Shown: positions 1 to 9,841, numbered from the stretch's first letter. The stretch: 26,986 nt of DNA from a virus (IMGVR_UViG_3300042868_004606:1-26986); one strand, 5' to 3'. Notes: generated by a model not told the origin, from the sequence alone. Numbers and translations are program-made.

Positions 1-396
1 AACGATCTATACGCTGCATACCTACACCCACGTCAGGCAGCTGACTTGCGTGCTGAATCAGGCACTGGTGGATTCCAGGCTCTAACCCAGTACGTAGACC
101 GCACACCATTCGTAGCAGGCGCCGTAGGCGTCATCGAAGGTGCCTTCGTTGTTGAGACACCTCGTGTGCCTTACGCAGTGAACACAAACTCTCCAGCAGT
201 AAATGTCTACAAGGCAGTTATTGCGGGTCGTGAAGCCCTAGCAGAAGCACAGGCTCAGGACATTGAGACCATCATTGGACCAGAGATTGACGCTTTGCGT
301 CGTTTCCGCACCATTGGTTGGTACTACTTCGGTGGCTTTGCTCGCCTCCGTGAAGCAGCTCTCTACCGTATTGAGACTTCTTCAAGCCTCGGCTAA
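1..396 (+). CDS. Major capsid protein, C-terminal part (N4-gp56-like), 5' end missing
   Basis: The reading frame is open from base 1 to the TAA at 394-396, so this is the last 131 residues of a longer protein. The first visible residues include HPRQAADLR, followed by a segment with PFVAGAVGVIEGAFVVET and a C-terminus rich in aromatic residues and arginine. Capsid proteins of the N4-gp56 family carry a similar 'HP..AADLR ... G.I.G..VVET' layout, which is the basis for the call. The position upstream of the tail block, with the terminase at the other window edge, fits a capsid gene. An internal TTG at base 46 is not a start. It could be another HK97-like capsid protein, but a capsid role is fairly likely. 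Confidence 0.68.
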   Translation, partial: NDLYAAYLHPRQAADLRAESGTGGFQALTQYVDRTPFVAGAVGVIEGAFVVETPRVPYAVNTNSPAVNVYKAVIAGREALAEAQAQDIETIIGPEIDALRRFRTIGWYYFGGFARLREAALYRIETSSSLG

Positions 397-408
397 TTTG
401 AGCAACGG

Positions 409-434
409 CAGGGGCGGGGTCAAACCCGTCCCTG
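409..434 (+). promoter_or_regulatory. Stem-loop just after the capsid gene
   Basis: CAGGGGCGGG (409-418) pairs with CCCGTCCCTG (425-434) around the loop GTCAAA, giving a 10-bp stem with one G-T wobble. It lies between the capsid stop codon and the Shine-Dalgarno AGAAAGGG of the next gene. No T-run follows, so it is not a classic intrinsic terminator. It may be an attenuator or an RNA-stabilising 3' end that keeps capsid mRNA more abundant than downstream mRNA. That role is inferred from position only. Confidence 0.55.
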
Positions 435-455
435 TCACTATTAGAAAGGGATACC

Positions 456-776
456 GTGTCATACCAATTAAACACTCCTTGGAACAACGAGACTTGGACT
501 GATAATAACTTCTCTCCTTATTCTCGCCTAGCCGGTAAGCGTTTACAAGGTGGCACACCTGATGGAGTTATCGGAGTAAGTCTTACCGATGTTGCTCGTG
601 GTATCACCTTACTTGTTAATGGAAGCGTAGTAACTGAGAACCGCACACCAAGCCAAGATGATCTATCAGATGCTGATGCCTATTATCTAGGTGGTCACGA
701 ATACACGATTAGTGATTCAGAAGCAGCAATCTTAATAGCAGCAGGTTATTCAAGTTACCTAACACCGGTGGTCTAA
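456..776 (+). CDS. Small virion-region protein of unknown function
   Basis: This is a 106-residue protein starting at GTG 456, chosen because AGAAAGGG lies just upstream. It is acidic to neutral, with no clear membrane segment or signal peptide. The middle (SLTDVARGITLLVNGSVVT) and the end (YTISDSEAAILIAAGYSSYL) look like small beta elements and a helix. It lies directly after the capsid gene and its stop overlaps the next ATG (TAATG), so the two are probably translationally coupled. A capsid decoration or head-completion role would suit the position, but no family is recognised. Confidence 0.7.
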   Translation: MSYQLNTPWNNETWTDNNFSPYSRLAGKRLQGGTPDGVIGVSLTDVARGITLLVNGSVVTENRTPSQDDLSDADAYYLGGHEYTISDSEAAILIAAGYSSYLTPVV

Positions 777-1048
777 TGAGTTTACATAGACGAACAGTTC
801 ACCTTGAGTATGTCGAAGGTTGCTTCGGCTGCAAGGTAGGAGAACTACAGTTAGATGTTGGAGCTGCCAAGAGTAATGGCGTACCAACTGCTAAGGCGCA
901 CGATAAGGAACTAGGTTCCTACTACAGCGCTATACGACAGGGAATTGAACCAGTATCAACAAAGCAAAGAGATATTGATGCTGCGGTAATTGCTAGTAAT
1001 ACTGCTGGCAAGGCGTTCAATGGCAACACAATGGGATTCAAAGACTAA
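776..1048 (+). CDS. Conserved small protein with a CxxC motif, unknown function
   Basis: This 90-residue protein overlaps the preceding stop by one base. The N-terminus reads HLEYVEGCFGCKVG, with one CxxC pair at residues 17-20. No second Cys pair is present, so a zinc site would need a partner subunit or histidines. The rest is polar and predicted helical, and it contains an Asp/Ala-rich segment. Similar proteins with 'YVEGCFGCK' occur after capsid genes in actinophages, to my recollection. The position suggests a structural or assembly protein, but the function is unknown. Confidence 0.7.
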   Translation: MSLHRRTVHLEYVEGCFGCKVGELQLDVGAAKSNGVPTAKAHDKELGSYYSAIRQGIEPVSTKQRDIDAAVIASNTAGKAFNGNTMGFKD

Positions 1049-1065
1049 TAACTAAGGAGAAATAA

Positions 1066-1233
1066 ATGGATAAGCCAATGATGATGCAGGAAGTTGAAAC
1101 TCCTGGAGAAGTTGATCTTGTAAAGAATGTAGAAGAAGCTGAGTATTACCCAGCAGCTGATAAGCAATATCCAAATGCTCGCAAGTATATGACTTACGAG
1201 TCAATATCTACTGGCGTAGGCGGCAAGAAGTAA
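1066..1233 (+). CDS. Small acidic protein, unknown
   Basis: A 55-residue frame starts at ATG 1066 with a strong AAGGAG eleven bases upstream. It begins MDKPMMMQEVETPGEVD, is acidic in its first half, and ends with Gly-Gly-Lys-Lys. There is no membrane segment. Its TAA overlaps the next ATG (TAATG at 1231-1235), which places it at the head of a chain of coupled tiny genes. The good ribosome site and tight coupling are the main evidence that it is real. Confidence 0.62.
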   Translation: MDKPMMMQEVETPGEVDLVKNVEEAEYYPAADKQYPNARKYMTYESISTGVGGKK

Positions 1234-1403
1234 TGGCTGGAATGATGAAGAAGGCAGCACCAAAGCCTAAGCCAAAGCCAACACCAACGCTAAAAGGCAA
1301 AGCAGCAATCAAAGAACTTCAAAAACAAACTTCTAAAAAAGGCGTAGCTTCTATGGAGAAAAAAGCCAAAGATGCTCTTGACAAGAAATATGGGTGGAAA
1401 TAA
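1233..1403 (+). CDS. Small Lys/Pro-rich basic protein
   Basis: This 56-residue protein starts MAGMMKKAAPKPKPKP and is strongly basic. A (KP)n-like stretch at residues 10-18 leads into a lysine-rich helical tail that ends in YGWK. Start and stop both overlap neighbours by TAATG. Short basic proteins of this type may bind nucleic acid inside the capsid, but nothing in the sequence proves it. Confidence 0.58.
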   Translation: MAGMMKKAAPKPKPKPTPTLKGKAAIKELQKQTSKKGVASMEKKAKDALDKKYGWK

Positions 1404-1468
1404 TGGCCGTTAAGAAACCAGGTAAGTGTCGTAAGTGCGGTAAGTCAGACAAGATGTGTAAGTGCTAG
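1403..1468 (+). CDS. Very small Cys-rich protein (21 aa)
   Basis: Translation from ATG 1403 gives 21 residues. The four cysteines are arranged C9-x2-C12-x6-C19-x-C21, interspersed with lysines: a minimal zinc-knuckle-like pattern. It is coupled upstream by TAATG, and the next ATG begins two bases after its TAG. The cysteine spacing and its place in an unbroken chain of genes argue for a real peptide, but the small size keeps confidence moderate. Confidence 0.5.
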   Translation: MAVKKPGKCRKCGKSDKMCKC

Positions 1469-1469
1469 T

Positions 1470-1634
1470 ATGAAAAAGAAGCCAGCAAAAATTCAAAAGG
1501 TAATGAAAGAATTTAAGGAAGGCACACTGCACTCTGGTAAAAAGGGTCCAGTAGTCAAGAACAAGAAGCAAGCAATTGCTATTGCTCTATCCGAAGCAAA
1601 GATGTCCAAGAAGAAAATGGGCAAGAAGAAGTAA
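1470..1634 (+). CDS. DUF6496-like small basic protein
   Basis: A 54-residue protein from ATG 1470. The core KVMKEFKEGTLHSGKKG, then KNKKQAIAIALSEA at residues 31-43, matches the pattern of DUF6496 proteins ('K.Gtl.SG...V....QAiAIAlSEA'). These are common in phages and in bacteria and have no proven function. The tail is lysine-rich (MSKKKMGKKK). It is coupled by TAATG to the next gene. The family assignment rests on motif recall only. Confidence 0.72.
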   Translation: MKKKPAKIQKVMKEFKEGTLHSGKKGPVVKNKKQAIAIALSEAKMSKKKMGKKK

Positions 1635-1897
1635 TGGCTAAGAAAGATCCACGCCTAGAGCGTGCTGGAGTAGCAGGCTTTAACAAGCCTAAGCGAACCC
1701 CAAGCCATCCAACTAAGTCACACGTTGTTGTGGCCAAAGACGGCGATCAAGTAAAGACCATTCGCTTTGGTCAACAAGGTGTAACTGGTGATAAACAACC
1801 AACTGCACGTCAAGCATTATTCAAAGCACGTCACGCACAGAACATTGCCAAAGGCAAAATGTCTGCTGCGTATTGGGCAAACAAAGTCAAATGGTAG
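1634..1897 (+). CDS. Conserved basic phage protein, unknown function
   Basis: This 87-residue basic protein has a central beta-like stretch (SHVVVAKDGDQVKTIRFGQQG) and a C-terminal helix ending in AKGKMSAAYWANKVKW. The latter is a pattern I recall from small conserved proteins in many tailed phages. There is no cysteine cluster and no membrane segment. It follows the DUF6496-like gene with a TAATG overlap and closes the chain of tiny basic proteins. A DNA- or capsid-associated role is possible but unproven. Confidence 0.7.
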   Translation: MAKKDPRLERAGVAGFNKPKRTPSHPTKSHVVVAKDGDQVKTIRFGQQGVTGDKQPTARQALFKARHAQNIAKGKMSAAYWANKVKW

Positions 1898-1911
1898 AAA
1901 GAGGTTAATAG

Positions 1912-2198
1912 GTGCCAACAGGAACACCAGGATCAACTCTAGTAGCTGAACTAAACAGGCTTGCCAATGGTGGCACCTATCCCTCTATCTCTACGTATGT
2001 AGATGAGGCAAAGGCCGCACTCAACTGGGCCACTGCTCGTGGAGTTACAACTCAACACACAGATACGGTAGGTATATTAAATGACATTGCGGGGATCACG
2101 ACTCCTGCGTGGCAGCATCTTGACTATAACGGTGTATGTAATTACATCGCTGGCACTACTGGTCTTACTGCTAACGCAGCTCTCCAAGGACTCACATC

Positions 2199-2202
<4 letters not shown>
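1912..2202 (+). CDS. Small Ala/Thr-rich protein of the virion block
   Basis: A 96-residue protein from GTG 1912, with GAAAGAGG a short distance upstream. It begins with PTGTPGSTL and carries helices with repeated Ala-Leu and Trp-Ala patterns, ending in TTGLTANAALQGLTS. The stop overlaps the TTG start of the next gene (TTGA). No known domain is recognised. Its position just before the fibre genes suggests a tail or connector component. Confidence 0.65.
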
Positions 2203-3993
<1,791 letters not shown>

Positions 3994-3997
<4 letters not shown>

Positions 3998-5046
3998 AAG
4001 TTGCCATATACACAATCGCATTGAATGAGGAAAAACACGTTGAACGCTGGTATGAGTCAAGTAAGCAAGCCGATTACCACCTCATTGCTGACACAGGTTC
4101 AACCGACGGAACAGTTGCCAGAGCTACCGCTTTGGGTATCAATGTCATACAAGTTGGGCTTTCACCATTTAGGTTCGATGATGCAAGGAACGCATCTCTC
4201 ACGGCACTGCCGATAGATATTGATTACTGCATATCGTTAGATATGGATGAAGTAATGGTTGAGGGTTGGCGTGAGGAATTAGAAAAGGCTTACGCTGACG
4301 GAATTACTAGACCTGGTTATAGATTTATCTATGCTTGGACAGAAGATGGCAAGCCAAGTGAAGAAATGACTGGCTTTAGAATCCACGCCCGTAAGGGTTA
4401 TAGGTGGAAGTATCCGATCCACGAAGTACCAGATCCATACGGCATAGATGAAACAAAGAAGACTTACGACTTTCAAGTTCACCACTTGCCTGATAACGAG
4501 AAGTCTCGTGGCCAGTATCTACCAATGCTAGAGATGGCAGTAGCTGAAGATCCTAATAGTAGAAACCTTTACTATCTAGGCCGAGAATACTTTTACAAGG
4601 GTAAGTTTGAGGACTCTCTACGTATACTAAAGGGTTACTTAGATATAAGTAAGTTCCCAGAGGAACGTGGTTATGCGCTTCGCTTGATGAGCAAGTGCGA
4701 TCCAAAGATGGAAGAAGAATATCTGATCCGTTCTACCGAAGAATACGGTAGCCGTGAGTCTGTTCTTGCGTTAGCGAACTATTACTACCGAACCCAGAAG
4801 TGGGACGAGTGTTTACTGGTATCACGTAAGTCATTAGAGATAACCAATAAGTCACTTAACTTCTTATCAGAACATTGGGCGTGGGGCCATATGCCTTACG
4901 ACCTTATAGCAATTAGTAGCTGGCAACTGGGTGACTGGAAGACAGCGTATGAATATGGAAAGCAAGCAGTAGAGATAAGCCCAAACGATGAACGCCTAGT
5001 TAATAACTTGGCCTTCTATAAGGAGAAACTGGATGGCAACACTTAA
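3994..5046 (+). CDS. Glycosyltransferase family 2-like protein with TPR-type C-terminus
   Basis: A 350-residue protein from TTG 3994. Residues 1-100 show a GT-A fold: IYTIALNEEKHVERW, DTGSTDGT and the metal-binding SLDMDE. Residues from about 190 on are helical repeats of TPR type (NLYYLGREYFYKGKFEDSL, ALANYYYRTQKWDECL, AYEYGKQAVEISPND). This arrangement is seen in SunS/GT2-type enzymes that modify peptides or proteins, where the TPR part may hold the substrate. It overlaps the GT25 gene at its start and the next gene by 14 bases at its end. Protein glycosylation of the adjacent collagen-like fibre is an inference. Confidence 0.85.
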
Positions 5047-5929
5047 CGATATGATCTCAGAAGTGAGATCTTCACTGGCCGGCTATACGCTGCGTCAGGA
5101 TCGCATCTCATATCTGACGAGTGCTATCACTACTACAGATACCGCAATTCAGATTGGCTCATCTAATAACTTGGCTAAAGGCATCATCGAAATTGATGAT
5201 GAACTTATCTGGGTAGATAATTTTGATAAACAAAACAATACAATGAACGCAGCTCCAGGCTTTGGTCGTGGCTATCAAGGCACATCTCCTGCGCCTCACT
5301 CGACTAATGCTCAAGTAGTTTTAACTCCTACGTTCCCACGCACAAACATTAAGCAAGCGATCAACGACACTATTGGATCCTTGTATCCTAAACTGTGGGC
5401 AATCTACTCAACTACCTTTACCTTTAACGCATCTCAGACTACATACCCGCTACCAGATGACGCAGAGAATGTGCTCTATATGTCTTGGCAGACAACAGGT
5501 TCTAGCCGTGAGTGGCTACCCATTAACCGTTGGCGCCAAGACCTAATGGCTAACGTTGCTACTTTCAATACTCAAAAGACAATTAACATTTACGAAAACG
5601 TACAACCTGGTAGAACTATTCAGGTTTGGTATGCCGCTACCCCTCAGACAATGACCAGCGGAACTGATGACTTCACAGCAGTTACTGGTCTACCAGCATC
5701 TTGCCGAGATGTAATCGTCTATGGCGCAGCCTATCGTCTGCTTTCATTCATTGATCCAGGTCGCATCAACTTGACTTCTGCTGAAGCAGATCTTGCTGAT
5801 AGCAAAGTACCAGGAGCCGCTGGTTCTTCTAACTCTCGTTATATCTATGCTCTATATCAACAGCGCTTGCAGGATGAGTCACTCAAGCTATCTGACAAGT
5901 TCCCAATCAGACTCCACTACACAAAGTAA
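5033..5929 (+). CDS. Putative head-tail adaptor or tail structural protein
   Basis: A 298-residue protein starting at ATG 5033, inside the end of the previous gene (AAGGAGAAACTGG just before). Residues 1-90 carry a beta-rich module (IEIDDELIWVDNF, then GFGRGYQGTSPAPHSTNAQV) that resembles the 'E..Vt......RG..GT....H..G..V' module of the next gene. The middle contains a connector-like helix (INDTIGSLYPKLWAIY). The C-terminus is helical and rich in Tyr/Gln. An adaptor or neck role is plausible from size and position. I cannot place it in a named family with certainty. Confidence 0.6.
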   Translation: MATLNDMISEVRSSLAGYTLRQDRISYLTSAITTTDTAIQIGSSNNLAKGIIEIDDELIWVDNFDKQNNTMNAAPGFGRGYQGTSPAPHSTNAQVVLTPTFPRTNIKQAINDTIGSLYPKLWAIYSTTFTFNASQTTYPLPDDAENVLYMSWQTTGSSREWLPINRWRQDLMANVATFNTQKTINIYENVQPGRTIQVWYAATPQTMTSGTDDFTAVTGLPASCRDVIVYGAAYRLLSFIDPGRINLTSAEADLADSKVPGAAGSSNSRYIYALYQQRLQDESLKLSDKFPIRLHYTK

Positions 5930-5938
5930 GGCAGGCCA

Positions 5939-6730
5939 ATGACTCGTAAGTTTAGTTCCACTAGCGTTGCTACGACACTATCGGCTGGTATCAACAGCAG
6001 TGCCACTAGCATCACCTTAGCAACTGGTACCGGCTCTGCCTTAATGGGTGGAGTAACACTAGCCGCAGGTAACGTAGACTCCTTTGGTATCGCACTAGAT
6101 GTGGATACACAGAACGAAGAAGTAGTCTGGGTTACGGCAGTATCGGGAGATACGCTAACAATCGTCCGTGCCAAGGCTGGCACTTCTGGTATTGCTCACA
6201 CCGCTGGTGCTTCTGTCAAGCACGTCTTTACCGGTGATGACGCAACATTCTTTACTACAGGTACTGCTACTGCTGATGCCGCAATTCCAAAGGCTTTAGT
6301 TACCGCTAAGGGTGACATTGTTGGAGCAACAGCATCTGGTGTACCAGATAACCTAGCAGTTGGTTCTAATGGTCAGATCCTTACAGCTGACTCGACTACT
6401 GCTATGGGTATCACTTGGTCAACACCAACAACCTTGTCGCTGACAATCAACGCGCAAACTGGTACTACCTACACAATCGTATCTGGAGATCTAAACAAGT
6501 TAGTTACTCTTAATAACGCAAGTGCTATCACAGTAACTATTCCTAACGGAGTCTTTAGCACTGGCCAGCAAGTTAACTTCCAGCAGATCGGCGCCGGTCA
6601 AGTGACCTTTGCCTCCGATGGCACAACTACCTTTACAGGAGTTGGAACTAAACTACGCGCTCAGTACAGCGCATCAACTCTAATTTGTACAGGAACTAAT
6701 ACCTTTACTCTGATCGGAGATATAGCGTAA
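5939..6730 (+). CDS. Modular tail fibre or minor tail protein
   Basis: A 263-residue beta-rich protein. Residues about 8-95 form a module ending in EEVVWVTAVSGDTLTIVRAK, then GTSGIAHTAGASVKHVF. A linker KGDIVGATASGVPDNL, then GSNGQILTADS, follows: a 'KGD...G...L.vGs.GqvLtaDs' signature common in phage fibre proteins. The last ~95 residues (INAQTGTTYTIVSGDLN to FTLIGDIA) are repeated almost as a copy in the gene at 7053-7415. It is coupled to the next gene by TAATG. Confidence 0.75.
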   Translation: MTRKFSSTSVATTLSAGINSSATSITLATGTGSALMGGVTLAAGNVDSFGIALDVDTQNEEVVWVTAVSGDTLTIVRAKAGTSGIAHTAGASVKHVFTGDDATFFTTGTATADAAIPKALVTAKGDIVGATASGVPDNLAVGSNGQILTADSTTAMGITWSTPTTLSLTINAQTGTTYTIVSGDLNKLVTLNNASAITVTIPNGVFSTGQQVNFQQIGAGQVTFASDGTTTFTGVGTKLRAQYSASTLICTGTNTFTLIGDIA

Positions 6731-7053
6731 TGGCAACTACTAAAGTACTAGGGCAGTCGTATCCTTCTTCTGCTACAGCAACCACGCTATACACCTGCGG
6801 TGTAGCAGCAGGAACGGTAGTCTCGACTATCAACGTGGCTAACCTCAGCACTAACAACGATACGGTTCGTATCGCAGTACGCCCAGCAGGTGCCACGCTA
6901 GCCAACCAACACTATCAGGTTTATGGCTTAACAGTTCCTAGTAACGGTGTATTTACTTGGACAGTTGGCGCAACACTAGCCAACACTGACGTAATTACAG
7001 TTTATTCAACTAACGGTACTTGCGCTTTTAGCGCATTTGGTCAGGAGCTCTAA
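6730..7053 (+). CDS. Small beta-rich tail or fibre-associated protein
   Basis: A 107-residue Thr/Val-rich protein with alternating strands (GTVVSTINVANLSTNNDTVRI, then NGVFTWTVGATLANTDVITVY). The pattern of a sugar- or surface-binding beta-sandwich is suggestive only. It is sandwiched between two genes carrying copies of the same C-terminal module and is coupled by TAATG on both sides, so it is almost certainly part of the virion fibre set. No enzyme motif is visible. Confidence 0.68.
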   Translation: MATTKVLGQSYPSSATATTLYTCGVAAGTVVSTINVANLSTNNDTVRIAVRPAGATLANQHYQVYGLTVPSNGVFTWTVGATLANTDVITVYSTNGTCAFSAFGQEL

Positions 7054-7415
7054 TGTCAGTTAACTTAGTTTCCGGTGGTATTACCCCAGTATCATCTGTA
7101 GCAATTAATGCTCAGACCGGTACCTCATACACATTTGTAGCAGCTGATGCTAACAACACTCTAGTAACTCTATCCAATGCCAGCGCTATTGCGCTAACTA
7201 TTCCAACTAATGCCACAGTTGCTTTTCCCGTAGGCACAGTCCTTAACTGGGCAGGAATTGGAGCAGGTCAAGTAACCTGTTCTGGCGCCTCTGGCGTTAC
7301 AGTCACTTCCGTCGGTGTTACCGCCGCTACGCCTAAGACTCGTGTACAGTACAGCGGAGTATCGGCTATCCAGACCGCTGCTAATGCTTGGCTAGTGATA
7401 GGAGATATTGCCTAA
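7053..7415 (+). CDS. Fibre module paralogous to the C-terminus of the 5939-6730 protein
   Basis: A 120-residue protein. From residue ~18 it reads INAQTGTSYTFVAADANN, then VTLSNASAIALTIPTNA, GIGAGQVTCSG and VIGDIA. The same order of motifs closes the protein encoded at 5939-6730. The two copies therefore share a beta-strand module of about 95 residues. In the earlier gene it is a domain of a larger protein, here it stands alone. This suggests duplication and domain splitting within the fibre locus. Coupled by TAATG to the next gene. Confidence 0.72.
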   Translation: MSVNLVSGGITPVSSVAINAQTGTSYTFVAADANNTLVTLSNASAIALTIPTNATVAFPVGTVLNWAGIGAGQVTCSGASGVTVTSVGVTAATPKTRVQYSGVSAIQTAANAWLVIGDIA

Positions 7416-7963
7416 TGACACCAATTCTAGGCATTACCGCTTCACAGATTACTGGTCATCTTTGGTCACCAGGCAAAGACTATGACAGCATTGCAACAAC
7501 TACTGTTTCAACAGCAGTTTCATCAATTACTTTTAGTTCTATACCTACTACCTATCGTCATTTACAAATTAGAGCAATTGCTAAAAATGGAACCAGTTCT
7601 TCAAATGTAATTATGTATTTTAATGGAGACAGCGTAACAACTAATTATCGAAGTCACTATATGGAAGGAACTGGTTCCGCTGTTAGTTCTGGGTCTGTTA
7701 CTTCATATAATGGCATTTTTTGTTTTGGTTCTTCTCAGCCAACAAGTATTGTTGGAGCAGGCGTTATAGATATTTTAGATTATTCTTCTAGCGTTAAAAA
7801 CAAAGTAACCCGTGTTTTGGGTGGAGCAGATGAAAATGGAACAGGCGTTATAGATTTTACTTCTGGTATATGGGTGAATACTTCTTCCATTACTTCAATT
7901 ACTTTTAGCGTTTATAGTTCTTTTCAATCTGGAACTCAATTTGCACTTTACGGGGTGAAATAA
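7415..7963 (+). CDS. Tail fibre module, first of three paralogues
   Basis: A 182-residue protein. The start is taken at ATG 7415, which overlaps the previous stop (TAATG). An in-frame upstream codon at 7388 lies inside the previous gene. The order of elements is SSITFSSIPTTYRHLQI, then YFNGDSVTTNYRSHYMEG, then IDILDYSSSVKNK, then GIWVNTSSITSITF and FALYGVK. The same order recurs in the proteins at 7965 and 8480. The low GC and run of T-rich codons set it apart from the preceding genes. It is probably a receptor-binding or fibre subunit. Confidence 0.72.
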   Translation: MTPILGITASQITGHLWSPGKDYDSIATTTVSTAVSSITFSSIPTTYRHLQIRAIAKNGTSSSNVIMYFNGDSVTTNYRSHYMEGTGSAVSSGSVTSYNGIFCFGSSQPTSIVGAGVIDILDYSSSVKNKVTRVLGGADENGTGVIDFTSGIWVNTSSITSITFSVYSSFQSGTQFALYGVK

Positions 7964-7964
7964 T

Positions 7965-8468
7965 ATGGCCGCAGGAAATACATACACACAGATTGCCTCA
8001 ACCACCCTTGGTTCGGCAGCATCAAGCGTTACATTCTCAAGCATTGCTGGTACCTATACTGATTTGGTACTCATTATGAACGCAGGTTCAAGTGTCAATA
8101 ACGCAGACATAGACATAAATGTCAATGGAGATACTGGAGCAAACTATAGCCGTACCGTTCTTTGGGGAAATGGTACATCTACTGGGTCTGTGCGTAATAC
8201 TGGTGCTTCGGTATTTCGTCTTACTTATTACGGAAATGCAACTACTGATTTTAGTTGGGTTGGCATAGTTAATTTTATGAATTATTCCAATACTACAACC
8301 TATAAGACATTTTTAAGCAAGGCTAGAAATGCTATTACTTACGGAATAAACGAGCAAGTAGGACTATGGCGTAACACGGCTGCTATTAGCAGTATGGTCA
8401 TAACTAATGCAAGCGGAACTTTTAATACTGGCAGCACATTCAATCTCTACGGCATCACGGCAGCATAA
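7965..8468 (+). CDS. Tail fibre module, second of three paralogues
   Basis: A 167-residue protein with the motifs SSVTFSSIAGTYTDLVLIMN, INVNGDTGANYSRTVLWGNG, VGIVNFMNYSNTTTYKTFLS, GLWRNTAAISSMVI and FNLYGI, in the same order as its two neighbours. It is entirely beta-rich with no cysteine and no membrane segment. Two bases separate it from the previous stop. A host-surface-binding role is inferred from the fibre context, not demonstrated. Confidence 0.74.
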   Translation: MAAGNTYTQIASTTLGSAASSVTFSSIAGTYTDLVLIMNAGSSVNNADIDINVNGDTGANYSRTVLWGNGTSTGSVRNTGASVFRLTYYGNATTDFSWVGIVNFMNYSNTTTYKTFLSKARNAITYGINEQVGLWRNTAAISSMVITNASGTFNTGSTFNLYGITAA

Positions 8469-8479
8469 GGGGAAACTAA

Positions 8480-9832
8480 ATGGCAAATACATACACACTC
8501 CTAGAGACAATCACTGTCGGTGCTGCTGGGGCAACTACCGTTACATTCAACAGCATCCCTCAAACTGGCTACACCGACTTGGTGATTAAGGCATCTGCTA
8601 GAACAACAAAATCTAGCGTTCAAGACGATCTGGAAATCAGATTTAATGGTTTAACTACTAACAGATCTAGCCGAGATTTATTAGGATCAGGTTCTGCTGC
8701 TAGTTCAAATACTTATGCAACAGTTACTTATGCAGGCTTAGTGGCAGCAGCATCAGCAACGACAAGCACTTTTAGCAATGGTGAAATTTATATTCCAAAC
8801 TACACCTCAAGCAATTACAAAAGTTACAGTTCTGACAATGTTACAGAAACTAATGCTACAAATACTTATGTGGCTTTTGATGCTGGTCTATGGTCTAGCA
8901 CTTCTGCTATTACTTCGCTTACTTTGCAGGCTACATTTCCTTTCGCCCAACACTCAACCTTCTCCCTTTACGGCGTATCTGCCCTTGGCACTACTCCAAC
9001 AAAGGCACCAAAGGCAACCGGCGGTTCAATCATTCAGACTGATGGCACTTACTGGTACCACGCATTTCTTAGTTCAGGCACCTTTACTCCAGCCACAGCC
9101 CTATCTTGCGATGTATTAGTTGTCGCAGGTGGCGGCGGCGGTGGTGGAAATGTGTCTAACGGTAACTCCGCAGGTGGTGGCGGTGCTGGTGGTTATCGTT
9201 CAACAACAGGATTATCAGTATCAACAGCATCAACAGTAACAGTTGGCGCTGGCGGTACAGGCGGCGTTAGCGGCGGTGTTGGCACCAACGGAAGTGATTC
9301 AGTTTTTTCAACAATAACTTCAACTGGTGGCGGTAAAGGTGGCGGTTCTCAAACAGATAATGCTACTTCTGGCGGCTCTGGTGGCGGTGCAGGCGGTTAT
9401 AGCGCATCAACAATAGGTGCTGGTAATACTCCATCAACTTCACCTTCACAAGGTAGTTCAGGTGGAACTGCTACAACTTCAGGTGCTTATCGCGGAGGCG
9501 GTGGTGGTGGCGCTACTGCAGTTGGTGAAAACGGTAGTGGCACAGGCAATGGTGGCGCAGGTTCAAATGCTCTTTCATCTTGGCTATCAACTACAGGCTT
9601 AGGCATTAGCGGTTACGTTGCTGGTGGTGGTGGTGGCGGTGCTTACAACGGAACTGCTGGAACAGGCGGCTCTGGCGGTGGAGGTAATGGTGGTTACACA
9701 TCAGTCGCATCTGCTGGAACTGCCAACACAGGCGGTGGCGGCGGTGGCGGTGCTGGTGCAGCAGCCGCAGGAACCTTTACTGGTGGCGCTGGCGGTTCAG
9801 GTTTAGTCATCATCCGTTACTTGGCAGCGTAA
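8480..9832 (+). CDS. Receptor-binding-type fibre with glycine-rich domain (third paralogue fused to Gly-rich tail)
   Basis: A 450-residue protein. Residues 1-168 repeat the paralogous module (TTVTFNSIPQTGYTDLVIK, then GLWSSTSAITSLTLQ and FSLYGV). A joining region (GGSIIQTDGTYWYHAFLSSG, FTPATALSCDVLVVAGG) leads into a domain of about 230 residues made of runs of glycine with Ser/Thr/Asn. It ends GGSGLVIIRYLAA, a pattern typical of the glycine-rich domain of phage fibres and surface proteins. Such Gly-rich loops form host-binding tips in some phages. The gene has an AAGGGGAAACTAA ribosome site. It is the most likely receptor-binding protein of the window. Confidence 0.78.
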   Translation: MANTYTLLETITVGAAGATTVTFNSIPQTGYTDLVIKASARTTKSSVQDDLEIRFNGLTTNRSSRDLLGSGSAASSNTYATVTYAGLVAAASATTSTFSNGEIYIPNYTSSNYKSYSSDNVTETNATNTYVAFDAGLWSSTSAITSLTLQATFPFAQHSTFSLYGVSALGTTPTKAPKATGGSIIQTDGTYWYHAFLSSGTFTPATALSCDVLVVAGGGGGGGNVSNGNSAGGGGAGGYRSTTGLSVSTASTVTVGAGGTGGVSGGVGTNGSDSVFSTITSTGGGKGGGSQTDNATSGGSGGGAGGYSASTIGAGNTPSTSPSQGSSGGTATTSGAYRGGGGGGATAVGENGSGTGNGGAGSNALSSWLSTTGLGISGYVAGGGGGGAYNGTAGTGGSGGGGNGGYTSVASAGTANTGGGGGGGAGAAAAGTFTGGAGGSGLVIIRYLAA

Positions 9833-9841
9833 GGAGAAATA

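Noticed and set aside
5917-6183. Minus-strand frame of 88 residues
   Set aside because: It is antisense to a clear plus-strand fibre gene and is composed of Ala/Val/Pro shadows of its codons.
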